Origin: Methylococcales bacterium
GTDB taxonomy: Bacteria; Pseudomonadota; Gammaproteobacteria; Methylococcales; Methylomonadaceae
DNA: 64,000 bases
Direction of reading: 5' to 3'
Assembly: GCA_026398895.1 (NCBI GenBank)
Contig: JAPLRZ010000061.1
Coordinates: forward strand, 1 to 64,000
Shown in pieces: positions 1 to 7,442 of this stretch. Both the position numbers and the translations under genes were made by a program. Below the pieces are notes generated by a model that had not been told where the DNA came from, did not search any database, and worked only from the letters and a program-made list of their open reading frames with translations. The stretch's first letter is position 1. Each line of letters opens with the position of its first letter.

Positions 1-75
1 AGAAAGTCAGTGCATGGGTTCTATCTACGTCACAGACTTGCGTCTAAGGTTGGGGACGAACTCTGATCATGCACT

Positions 76-110
76 CTGCTATAATGCTAGCTAAACACTA
101 TAGCAGTTTT
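76..110 (+). terminator. hairpin with T-run near window start
   Basis: A perfect 8-bp inverted repeat (76-83 with 99-106, CTGCTATA/TATAGCAG) is followed by TTTTCTCCTTT. It looks like a rho-independent terminator for a gene that would lie left of the window. The gene itself is not visible. Confidence 0.4.
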
Positions 111-134
111 CTCCTTTGCTTTGGAGAGATACAA

Positions 135-209
135 GGTTGGGTTAGGCGATAGCCGTAACCCAACAACATCGAGGGTAAATGTTGGGCTACGCTATCGCCT
201 AACCCAACC
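135..209. repeat. long hairpin repeat of the GTTGGGTT / CGCTATCGC family
   Basis: Bases 135-153 are the exact reverse complement of 191-209 (19 bp). The stem continues inward for about 10 more base pairs with one bulge and one mismatch (155-164 with 181-190). It sits just past the stop codon of the minus-strand transglutaminase gene, so it may also terminate that transcript. Related palindromes occur at 7326-7385 and 53343-53417. Confidence 0.7.
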
Positions 210-214
210 TACGG

Positions 215-3200
215 CTACCGATTACGATAGCGTAAATCCAAGGTAAATGGATACTCAGCACTCAACTCTTCCTCTGGTGGTGCCATTGCTCTAGGTGCAG
301 TATCCGCGATACTAAATGTTGTCAAAAACGCTTCATTAGACGGTATAGACGGAGAGCTTGCCAATGGCGGACGAATAATAACGCCAGGGGTATGACCATA
401 ATCCCAAAAACGGGTCATGCGCCGCGTTTCTGCCGCGTAATCATTGACAGGGAAATCATCATAACTACGTCCACCAGGGTGGGCGACAAAATAAGTACAA
501 CCGCCAACCGAATGTCCATTCCAAGTATCAATCACATCAAACACTAGCGGTGTATGCGGTGCAATAGTGGGATGCAGGGCAGAAGGCGGTTGCCATGCCC
601 GATAACGTACCCCCGCGACAAATTCACCATTGCGCCCTGTTTTACGCATCGGCACTCGTCTACCATTACAAGTAATCACATAACGACTCTCAGTAAAGCC
701 CGTCACCAATATTTGCACCCGTTCCACCGAAGAATCGACATAACGCGCTGTGCCTGTACTACTCATTTCCTCACCAAGAACGTGCCACGGTTCAATGGCA
801 AAACGCAGTTCCATATCAATACCGTCAACCAGTGTATTGCCATAACGCGGAAAACGAAATTCAAAAAACGGATCTAACCATTCCAAATCAAACGCAAAAC
901 CCGCACGTTGTAAGTCTTTGGTGACTTGTTTCATGTCTTCACGGACATAATGCGGTAACATAAAACGATCGTGTAGCTCCGTTCCCCAGCGCACTAAATC
1001 ATGCTTATACGGTTCGCGCCAAAACCATGCAATCAATGAACGCAATAACAGCATCTGCACTAGCGACATACGCGCATGAGGCGGCATTTCAAACGATCGT
1101 AATTCCAAAATACCCAAGCGTCCTGTCGAACTATCTGGCGAATACAGTTTATCAATACAGAATTCAGAGCGATGGGTATTGCCTGTGATGTCCGTCATTA
1201 AATGACGCAGTAACCTATCCACCAGCCACGGTTCAGGCACTTCACCTTCGGGGATTTGTTGAAAGGCAATTTCCAGTTCATAGAGTTTTTCATCACGCCC
1301 TTCATCAACACGCGGTGCTTGACTGGTAGGACCAATAAACATCCCCGAAAATAAATACGATAACCCAGGATGATGCTGCCAATAAGTAATTAAACTGCGT
1401 AATAAGCTAGGTCGGCGTAATAACGGGCTATCGGTCGGCATTTCTGCCCCCATGGTAATATGATTACCACCGCCTGTTCCCGTATGACGACCATCTTGCA
1501 TAAATTTTTCAGTACCCAGTCTGGTTTGGCGTGCTTGATCGTAAAGAACCGTGGTTTTATCGACCAACTCTTGCCATGTTTTAGACGGATGAATATTAAC
1601 TTCAATGACACCAGGATCAGGCGTAACCATTAAGCGTTCCACACGATAATCACGCGGCGGTTCATAGCCTTCCATCACAATAGGCGTTGCCAGACTTTCA
1701 GCGGTGGCTTCAATGGTCGCAACCAGCTCAAGGTAATGTTCCAGCGACGTTAAAGGTGGCATAAAAATATATAACCGTCCTTCCCTCGCTTCTACACACA
1801 ACGCGGTATGTGGTACTTCCACTTGTACAGCAACATCATCGCCCACTGCCTGTTCAATAATTTCGGGGTGTTCGTTGATTCTTTCTTCAATATGGCTATA
1901 ACGGCGGGTTACTTCACCATAATAATCATCCAGTTCTGGCAAATCGGTAAATAGGCTTTGTGGCTCTTGGGTATCGATTTTATCAGGGGCGACCCACGGT
2001 AAACTGGCTAAGGGTAAACGCATACCCATAGGAGAATTACCAGGAATCAGAAACATCTCACCACGGCGAAAATCCCAAGGACCACTTTGCCAACATTGTT
2101 CAGACCAGTTCCATTTAATGGGTAGCGTAAAACCTGCGGGTTGATTCAAGCCCGTATCCAATAATTTGGTTAACGTTTTGCGTTCAATCGAATCTTTTAA
2201 ATTACTTTTTAACGGATCAAGATTGTCGGGCAACGTGCCTTCTTGCCAAAGATGATAAAAACTATCTTCATAAGCAGTGACGATGTAGCGGGGTTGTACA
2301 CTCAAACGCTGACCGATTTGCTGAATAAATTGTCGTGCGTGTTTGATGGTATGACCGTAGTCTTTATTGATGTCAGCAAGCAAGCTTGGATTACGCCAAA
2401 TTGATGAGCCATCTTTACGCCAAAAAATACCATATTGCCAACGCGGCAAGGCTTCACCTGGATACCATTTACCTTGACCATAATGCAGCATCGCGCCTTT
2501 GGCAAACACATCACGCAGGCGAATGGTCAATTGTTGTGCAAGTTCACGCTTATTCGCACCATCAGCGTGCGTATTCCACTGATCGCCTTCCATGTCATCG
2601 ACTGACACAAAAGTCGGTTCACCGCCCATTGTCAAACGAACATCATCTTCCATTAAGCGTTTATCAACTGCCTGACCTAAGGCATCAATGTGATACCACT
2701 GCTCATCGGTATAAGGTTTAGTGACGCGCGGATCTTCATGCAGACGATCCACTGTATTACTAAATTCAAATGCCACTTCACATTTATCCGTGCCACCTGT
2801 AACAGGTGCAGCACTGGCTGGATCAGGGGTACACGCTAATGGAATATGCCCTTCGCCCGTCAACAAGCCAGAGGTCGGATCTAGCCCTATCCAGCCTGCA
2901 CCAGGGATATAAACTTCTGTCCACGCGTGTAAATCAGTGAAATCATTTTCAGGGCCAGAAGGACCATCAAGTGATTTTATGTCAGAGGTAAGCTGTACTA
3001 AATATCCTGATACAAACCGTGCTGCTAAGCCAAGATGACGCAGTATCTGTACCAATAACCACGCAGAATCACGACATGAACCACTGCGGATTTTTAGCGT
3101 TTCTTCACAGTCTTGAATACCCACTTCCATGCGTATGTTATAGCTAAGTGCTTCAAAAACTTTGCGATTAATATCAACTAAAAAATCATTGATAGAGCGT

Positions 3201-3613
3201 TTGCTGGTATCAAACTCTTTAACCCATTGTCTTAATAACGGACCTTTTTCTGTCACTTCCAGATACGGCTGTAGCTCTTTCAGTGTCAGTGCATCGTAGC
3301 TAAATGGATAGTTCTCAGCATAATCTTCAACAAAAAAATCAAAGGGATTAATAACTGTCATATCGGCGATAACTTCCACTTCAACGCTCAATCTTTCGCA
3401 TTTATTCGGAAATACTACGCGAGCGAGCAAGTTACCAAACGGGTCTTGTTGCCAATTGATAAAATGATCTTTGGGTTCAATGCGTAAAGCATAAGCTTTG
3501 ATAGGTGTTTGGCTATGTACCGCTGGACGTAATCGAAATACATGAGGCGACAGCGAAACAGGTCTATCGAAGTTGTATACCGTTTTGTGACGAATGGCGA
3601 CGCGAATGGTCAT
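215..3613 (-). CDS. transglutaminase-like protein with C-terminal DUF2126
   Basis: A 1132-residue protein. The first ~85 residues match the bacterial transglutaminase-like N-terminal beta domain. A papain-fold transglutaminase core follows with the expected triad: Cys180 in GSCRDSA, His229 in DLHAWTEV and Asp245 in GLDPTSG. From about residue 300 to the end it resembles the large DUF2126 region often fused to such cores. No signal peptide is seen, so it is probably cytoplasmic. In other bacteria this family often sits with an alpha-E domain protein and a circularly permuted ATP-grasp protein, a set suspected of making or modifying a peptide. Neither partner is adjacent here. The substrate is unknown. 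The start MTIRVAIRH is typical of the family. Confidence 0.85.
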   Translation of the reverse strand: MTIRVAIRHKTVYNFDRPVSLSPHVFRLRPAVHSQTPIKAYALRIEPKDHFINWQQDPFGNLLARVVFPNKCERLSVEVEVIADMTVINPFDFFVEDYAENYPFSYDALTLKELQPYLEVTEKGPLLRQWVKEFDTSKRSINDFLVDINRKVFEALSYNIRMEVGIQDCEETLKIRSGSCRDSAWLLVQILRHLGLAARFVSGYLVQLTSDIKSLDGPSGPENDFTDLHAWTEVYIPGAGWIGLDPTSGLLTGEGHIPLACTPDPASAAPVTGGTDKCEVAFEFSNTVDRLHEDPRVTKPYTDEQWYHIDALGQAVDKRLMEDDVRLTMGGEPTFVSVDDMEGDQWNTHADGANKRELAQQLTIRLRDVFAKGAMLHYGQGKWYPGEALPRWQYGIFWRKDGSSIWRNPSLLADINKDYGHTIKHARQFIQQIGQRLSVQPRYIVTAYEDSFYHLWQEGTLPDNLDPLKSNLKDSIERKTLTKLLDTGLNQPAGFTLPIKWNWSEQCWQSGPWDFRRGEMFLIPGNSPMGMRLPLASLPWVAPDKIDTQEPQSLFTDLPELDDYYGEVTRRYSHIEERINEHPEIIEQAVGDDVAVQVEVPHTALCVEAREGRLYIFMPPLTSLEHYLELVATIEATAESLATPIVMEGYEPPRDYRVERLMVTPDPGVIEVNIHPSKTWQELVDKTTVLYDQARQTRLGTEKFMQDGRHTGTGGGNHITMGAEMPTDSPLLRRPSLLRSLITYWQHHPGLSYLFSGMFIGPTSQAPRVDEGRDEKLYELEIAFQQIPEGEVPEPWLVDRLLRHLMTDITGNTHRSEFCIDKLYSPDSSTGRLGILELRSFEMPPHARMSLVQMLLLRSLIAWFWREPYKHDLVRWGTELHDRFMLPHYVREDMKQVTKDLQRAGFAFDLEWLDPFFEFRFPRYGNTLVDGIDMELRFAIEPWHVLGEEMSSTGTARYVDSSVERVQILVTGFTESRYVITCNGRRVPMRKTGRNGEFVAGVRYRAWQPPSALHPTIAPHTPLVFDVIDTWNGHSVGGCTYFVAHPGGRSYDDFPVNDYAAETRRMTRFWDYGHTPGVIIRPPLASSPSIPSNEAFLTTFSIADTAPRAMAPPEEELSAEYPFTLDLRYRNR

Positions 3614-3922
3614 AATCTTTTTTCCTATTGCCCGATGGTTAGGTTGGCTTTTTGCAGCCTTGTTTTACAACTGCTTGCAATAACACAAGCATGAATCGTT
3701 CCATATTTTTAATACTCAGCATATTGCAATAAGTTTGCGTGATTAAACGCACTCACATAGTGTTATCGAAACAATCTTAAACGCAGTAACCCTTGTCTAA
3801 AAAAACGATATACTAAACAATCATAACTTTAATCGTAAATAAACATTGAAAAATATTCCGATGTTTAGTAAACTTCGCAGTCTTTTATTGAGCCTTTAAC
3901 CGCAAGACATAAGTAACAAAAC
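3614..3922. other. divergent intergenic region and rplM leader
   Basis: This 309-base region between the minus-strand transglutaminase gene and plus-strand rplM must hold both promoters. A TATACT -10-like hexamer lies at 3809-3814 without a good -35. A 7-bp inverted repeat (TAAACAT 3840-3846 with ATGTTTA 3861-3867) lies in the presumed rplM leader. In E. coli the rplM leader is the target of L13 feedback, so this hairpin may be the counterpart, but that is inference. No gene is seen. Confidence 0.3.
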
Positions 3923-4351
3923 ATGAAAACATTTAGTGCAAAACCAGAAGAAGTTAAGCGCGATTGGTATGTAGTCGATGCAGAAGGAAAGACCCTAGGT
4001 CGTTTAGCTTCTGAAATTGCACTGCGTCTTCGCGGCAAACACAAACCAGAATACACCCCGCACGTTGATACGGGTGATTATATTATTGTAGTAAATGCAG
4101 AAAAAATTGGCGTTACAGGCAATAAAGAAAAAAATAAATTATATCAACATCACACAGGATATATCGGTAATCTGAAAACCGTTAGCCTAGGTAAGTTAAG
4201 ACAAACGTTCCCTGATCGTATTCTTACTACTGCGGTTAAAGGTATGTTACCTAACAATCCATTGGGTCGTGCAATGTTCAAGAAATTGAAAGTTTATGCA
4301 GGTCCTGCACACGATCATCAGGCTCAACAGCCAAAAGTTTTAGACATTTAA
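3923..4351 (+). CDS. rplM: 50S ribosomal protein L13
   Basis: 142 residues, the normal length for L13, an early-assembly large-subunit protein that binds 23S rRNA. The start [15 protein letters not shown] and the motifs [17 protein letters not shown] and [19 protein letters not shown] are diagnostic. rpsI follows after 15 bases, the usual bacterial rplM-rpsI pair. The Shine-Dalgarno match in front of the ATG is poor, as is common for autoregulated ribosomal protein genes. Confidence 0.98.
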   Translation: MKTFSAKPEEVKRDWYVVDAEGKTLGRLASEIALRLRGKHKPEYTPHVDTGDYIIVVNAEKIGVTGNKEKNKLYQHHTGYIGNLKTVSLGKLRQTFPDRILTTAVKGMLPNNPLGRAMFKKLKVYAGPAHDHQAQQPKVLDI

Positions 4352-4366
4352 GCGAGTAGATAGACC

Positions 4367-4759
4367 ATGGCAGCAGCTCAGTATTATGGAACAGGTCGTC
4401 GTAAATGTGCAGTAGCACGCGTTTACGCAACATCAGGCACTGGAAAAATCACCATTAACACAAAATCTATCGAAGATTATTTTGGTCGTAAAACCGATCA
4501 GATGGTATCTCGTCAGCCGCTAGAGTGTGTGGATATGGTTGGCAAATTCGATGTCAATGTCATTGTTAAAGGCGGTGGCCCCTCTGGTCAAGCTGGTGCT
4601 ATTCGTCACGGATTGACCCGCGCTTTAATGGTGTATGATGAAGCTTTACGTCCAGCCCTAAGAAAAGCAGGGTTTGTTACGCGTGATTCTCGCATCGTAG
4701 AACGTAAAAAAGTCGGTCTACACAAAGCGAGAAAACGTCCGCAGTACTCAAAACGTTAA
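4367..4759 (+). CDS. rpsI: 30S ribosomal protein S9
   Basis: 130 residues, full length. S9 sits in the head of the small subunit and its C-terminal tail reaches the P-site tRNA. The tail is intact here (ending RPQYSKR), as are [15 protein letters not shown] at the N-terminus and [15 protein letters not shown] in the middle. It is cotranscribed with rplM and followed by a strong terminator. Confidence 0.98.
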   Translation: MAAAQYYGTGRRKCAVARVYATSGTGKITINTKSIEDYFGRKTDQMVSRQPLECVDMVGKFDVNVIVKGGGPSGQAGAIRHGLTRALMVYDEALRPALRKAGFVTRDSRIVERKKVGLHKARKRPQYSKR

Positions 4760-4778
4760 TCGTTTTAAACATAAAGTG

Positions 4779-4812
4779 GGGCTACTATTCTTAAGGAAAG
4801 TAGCCCTTTTTT
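4779..4812 (+). terminator. rho-independent terminator of rplM-rpsI
   Basis: The stem GGGCTACT (4779-4786) pairs with AGTAGCCC (4799-4806) and is followed at once by six T residues. It closes the two-gene operon. Confidence 0.9.
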
Positions 4813-4872
4813 ATGGCATGAGCAAACTATCAGCTAATAGCGCGTTGTTTTTTTTGTTAGCAGTGCTAAATC

Positions 4873-4899
4873 AGGCACAGTTAATGGTATTATGTGCCT
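4873..4899 (+). promoter_or_regulatory. possible minC promoter with inverted repeat
   Basis: An extended -10 element (TGG then TATTAT, 4885-4893) lies 33 bases before minC, without a clear -35. It is embedded in an inverted repeat, AGGCACA (4873-4879) with TGTGCCT (4893-4899), which could bind a regulator or form a hairpin. Low certainty. Confidence 0.35.
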
Positions 4900-4925
4900 A
4901 ACAAATGCTGACTGATTTTTGAAAA

Positions 4926-5639
4926 ATGCCTACTAACTCGCCAACACTAGAATTTAAAAGCGGTAGTTTTTCCGTACCCATTTTAATTCTGTTTACCGAT
5001 GATTTAAAGGCTATTGGGCAACAGCTTCAAGAAAAAGTCGATTTAGCCCCCGAATTCTTTAAAAACTCACCTTTAATTTTTGACGTACAAGAGCTGAATA
5101 AGCTAAGTCGTGCGCTCGATATTCCAGCTTTAGTAGACATCATTCGACAATCAGGTCTATTACCCACAGGAATACGAGGCGGCACTACTGAGCAAAATAA
5201 AGAAGCATTGGCGTTACTTATTCCCGTCTATTCAGCGCACAGCAGCACACTCACATCCGCCGACACTCAAGCACCAAAACAAAAAATAATTGAATCCGAG
5301 TCCTCAGTTAATGCCAGTGCCACCATAATTACTCGCCCTGTTCGCTCTGGTCAACGACTTTACGCATCGGGTGACTTAATCGTTTTAGCGCAAGTGAGCG
5401 CAGGTGCTGAGATCATGGCTGAAGGTAATATCCATGTTTACAATACCTTAAGAGGTCGCGCCTTAGCTGGAGTACAGGGCAATGTGGATGCTCGAATTTT
5501 CTGTTCAGATTTGCAAGCCGAGCTTATTTCAATTGCTGGAAATTACAAAATCAGCGAGGATATGCGTGACGTTGTTAGTAAAAAATCAGTTCAGGTCTAT
5601 TTACAAGGTCATACCTTGATCATTAAAGATATTGTCTAA
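4926..5639 (+). CDS. minC: septum site-determining protein MinC
   Basis: 237 residues. MinC inhibits FtsZ polymerisation away from midcell and is recruited to the membrane by MinD. The N-terminal domain (about 1-105) is the variable FtsZ-interacting part. The C-terminal beta-helix (about 130-237) carries the conserved RSGQRLYASGDLIVLAQVSAGAEI and GNIHVYNTLRGRALAGVQG stretches that bind MinD. First gene of minCDE, 23 bases before minD. It has its own upstream region after the rpsI terminator. Confidence 0.97.
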   Translation: MPTNSPTLEFKSGSFSVPILILFTDDLKAIGQQLQEKVDLAPEFFKNSPLIFDVQELNKLSRALDIPALVDIIRQSGLLPTGIRGGTTEQNKEALALLIPVYSAHSSTLTSADTQAPKQKIIESESSVNASATIITRPVRSGQRLYASGDLIVLAQVSAGAEIMAEGNIHVYNTLRGRALAGVQGNVDARIFCSDLQAELISIAGNYKISEDMRDVVSKKSVQVYLQGHTLIIKDIV

Positions 5640-5662
5640 TATCGCTACAGTGGAGGAAACAA

Positions 5663-6475
5663 GTGACAAGAATTATCGTTGTAACATCAGGTAAAGGCGG
5701 AGTTGGTAAAACCACAACCAGTGCAGCCATAGCCATGGGGTTCGCAAAAAAAGGTCACAAAACAGCAGTTATCGACTTTGATGTTGGTTTGCGTAACCTC
5801 GACTTGATTATGGGCTGTGAACGCCGTGTTGTTTATGACATTGTCAATGTCATCTATGGTGAGGCAACGCTTAATCAAGCCTTGATTAAGGATAAACATT
5901 GTGAAAACCTATACATTCTGCCCGCTTCGCAAACCCGCGATAAAGATGCGCTGAGCCAAGAGGGTGTCGGGCAAATCTTAGAAGAATTGGCAGCTAAAGA
6001 TTTTAAATACATCGTTTGCGACTCACCTGCTGGCATTGAAAAAGGTGCGCATCTCGCTATGTATTTCGCCGATGATGCGTTTGTGGTCACTAATCCAGAA
6101 GTCGCTTCAGTAAGAGACTCAGACCGTATGCTAGGTATTTTGGCGAGTAAATCACGCCGAGCCGAGCAAAATTTAGAACCCATTAAAGAATATTTACTAC
6201 TCACCCGTTATTCAGCAGAACGGGTAAAAATAGGTGAAATGTTGAGTGTAACCGATGTGCAGGATATTTTATCGCTGCATTTACTGGGAGTCATTCCAGA
6301 ATCAAAATCCGTTTTAACCGCATCAAACTCAGGAATGCCTGTTATTCTCGATGAAAAAAGTGATGCAGGTCAAGCTTATGCTGACATTGTGGCTCGTTAT
6401 TTAGGCGAAGACAAACCACATCGCTTTATTGAAGAGAAAAAAGGAATTTTTGGGAAGTTTTTCGGGAGTAAGTAA
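5663..6475 (+). CDS. minD: septum site-determining ATPase MinD
   Basis: 270 residues. MinD is a deviant-Walker ATPase of the ParA/MinD group that dimerises on the membrane, recruits MinC and is released by MinE. The deviant P-loop KGGVGKT is at residues 11-17. The C-terminal amphipathic membrane-targeting helix (GIFGKFFGSK) is present. It starts with GTG behind a strong GGAGG site nine bases upstream. The last A of its TAA stop is the first base of minE. Confidence 0.98.
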   Translation: MTRIIVVTSGKGGVGKTTTSAAIAMGFAKKGHKTAVIDFDVGLRNLDLIMGCERRVVYDIVNVIYGEATLNQALIKDKHCENLYILPASQTRDKDALSQEGVGQILEELAAKDFKYIVCDSPAGIEKGAHLAMYFADDAFVVTNPEVASVRDSDRMLGILASKSRRAEQNLEPIKEYLLLTRYSAERVKIGEMLSVTDVQDILSLHLLGVIPESKSVLTASNSGMPVILDEKSDAGQAYADIVARYLGEDKPHRFIEEKKGIFGKFFGSK

Positions 6476-6732
6476 TGAGTTTATTGGATTACTTTAAGAT
6501 AACCAAAGTTAGTTCAGCATCGGTTGCAAAAGAAAGATTGCAGATTTTGGTTGCTCATGAGCGATCCTTCAAAAATCAGCCATCTTATCTTCCGCAATTA
6601 CAGAAAGAGCTACTACAAGTAATACAAAAATACGTTAACGTTGGAAACGATTCCATATCCGTTAATTTTGAACAAGACGAACATCAGGAAACACTCGAAG
6701 TTAATATAGTGCTACCTGATAAACCACGTTAA
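6475..6732 (+). CDS. minE: cell division topological specificity factor MinE
   Basis: 85 residues, normal for MinE, which stimulates MinD ATPase and drives pole-to-pole oscillation. The N-terminal membrane-binding segment SLLDYFKI and the MinD-binding helix with AKERLQILVAHER (about 17-31) are clear. The C-terminal dimerisation domain follows. It overlaps minD by one base (TAATG), implying translational coupling. Confidence 0.97.
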   Translation: MSLLDYFKITKVSSASVAKERLQILVAHERSFKNQPSYLPQLQKELLQVIQKYVNVGNDSISVNFEQDEHQETLEVNIVLPDKPR

Positions 6733-6774
6733 AACTTATTAATTTTTCATCAATCACCATAAAGGTAAATAACA

Positions 6775-6969
6775 ATGAGCAATACAATCAGTGATGCAGC
6801 GGGTAAAATCTGGCAATATCTGGACAAAAATGGACCATCTAGCGTGACAAAAATCACGACTGAAACAGAAATCAATAAAAATGACGTACAACGTGCAATT
6901 GGTTGGTTAGCTAAAGAAGACAAGCTAATAATCGAAAAAGGTCGCTTCGAAACTATTTCATTGAAATAA
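6775..6969 (+). CDS. winged helix-turn-helix domain protein (DUF2582 type)
   Basis: A 64-residue protein made of a single winged-helix unit. AGKIWQYLDKNGPSSVTKI forms the first helices, the EINKNDVQRAIGWLAKEDK segment the recognition helix, and a short wing follows. It matches the DUF2582 family of small stand-alone winged-helix proteins, whose function is not known to me. It lies 42 bases after minE and ends in a strong terminator, so it may be cotranscribed with minCDE. Whether it binds DNA is untested. Confidence 0.8.
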   Translation: MSNTISDAAGKIWQYLDKNGPSSVTKITTETEINKNDVQRAIGWLAKEDKLIIEKGRFETISLK

Positions 6970-6980
6970 ACTCTGATAAA

Positions 6981-7014
6981 GATAACCCTCTAGGGCTAAG
7001 CCTAGAGGGTTATC
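6981..7014 (+). terminator. strong terminator after the winged-helix gene
   Basis: A perfect 14-bp stem (6981-6994 with 7001-7014) around the 6-base loop GCTAAG, followed by a short pyrimidine run. It closes the minCDE-DUF2582 unit. Confidence 0.85.
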
Positions 7015-7442
7015 TTTCCTCTTATCGCTCTTCAAAATCCTGCTAATGGTTGTCAGCTTTTACTATCGAACAAAGCCGCCTATTATCTTTTCAATAGTTA
7101 ACGGTAACATAGCCAAAATCAAAGCCGTTGTTTTTAAGAAGGTATATAAGCAATCGAACCATTTTCGATAGCTAAGTAACAGCTTTCTGTTCGTTTAGGG
7201 GTAGTTGCGTTGATTGCCCAAGGAATTGGCACTAAAGCCGAAGTACCGATAATAAAACAACGTTGTGAATTTACTAAAGAAGTGAAGTAAAACGATCTGG
7301 CGTTAAATAGCCAAGCAGTCTATACATTGGGTTGCCGTCTTTTTGGTAACCCAATATTTTTCGATTTACGTTGGGTTACGATAGAGCTGCAATCGAAGCT
7401 ACGACACTTTATAGATTCAATCAAACTCTCAACGGATTCACA
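7015..7442. other. 428-base intergenic region with possible gene remnant
   Basis: No intact gene is seen. On the plus strand, one frame is open from about 7188 to a TAA near 7290 and reads as plausible protein (RLGVVALIAQG, then KAEVPIIKQRCEF) but has no start. It may be a gene remnant that I do not recognise. The right part (7326-7385) holds the hairpin repeat described separately. Confidence 0.35.
7326..7385. repeat. GTTGGGTT-type palindromic repeat
   Basis: ATTGGGTTGCC (7326-7336) pairs with GGTAACCCAAT (about 7345-7355) except for one G-T pair. It is followed by a TTGGGTTACGATAG stretch like that at 135-209. The in-frame TTG at 7371 lies inside this repeat, which argues that it is not the start of the cytochrome gene. 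Confidence 0.55.

Noticed and set aside
7371-7442. TTG start that would lengthen the octaheme cytochrome by 24 residues
   Set aside because: It lies in a palindromic repeat and puts extra polar residues before the signal anchor; the ATG at 7443 gives a normal exported N-terminus.
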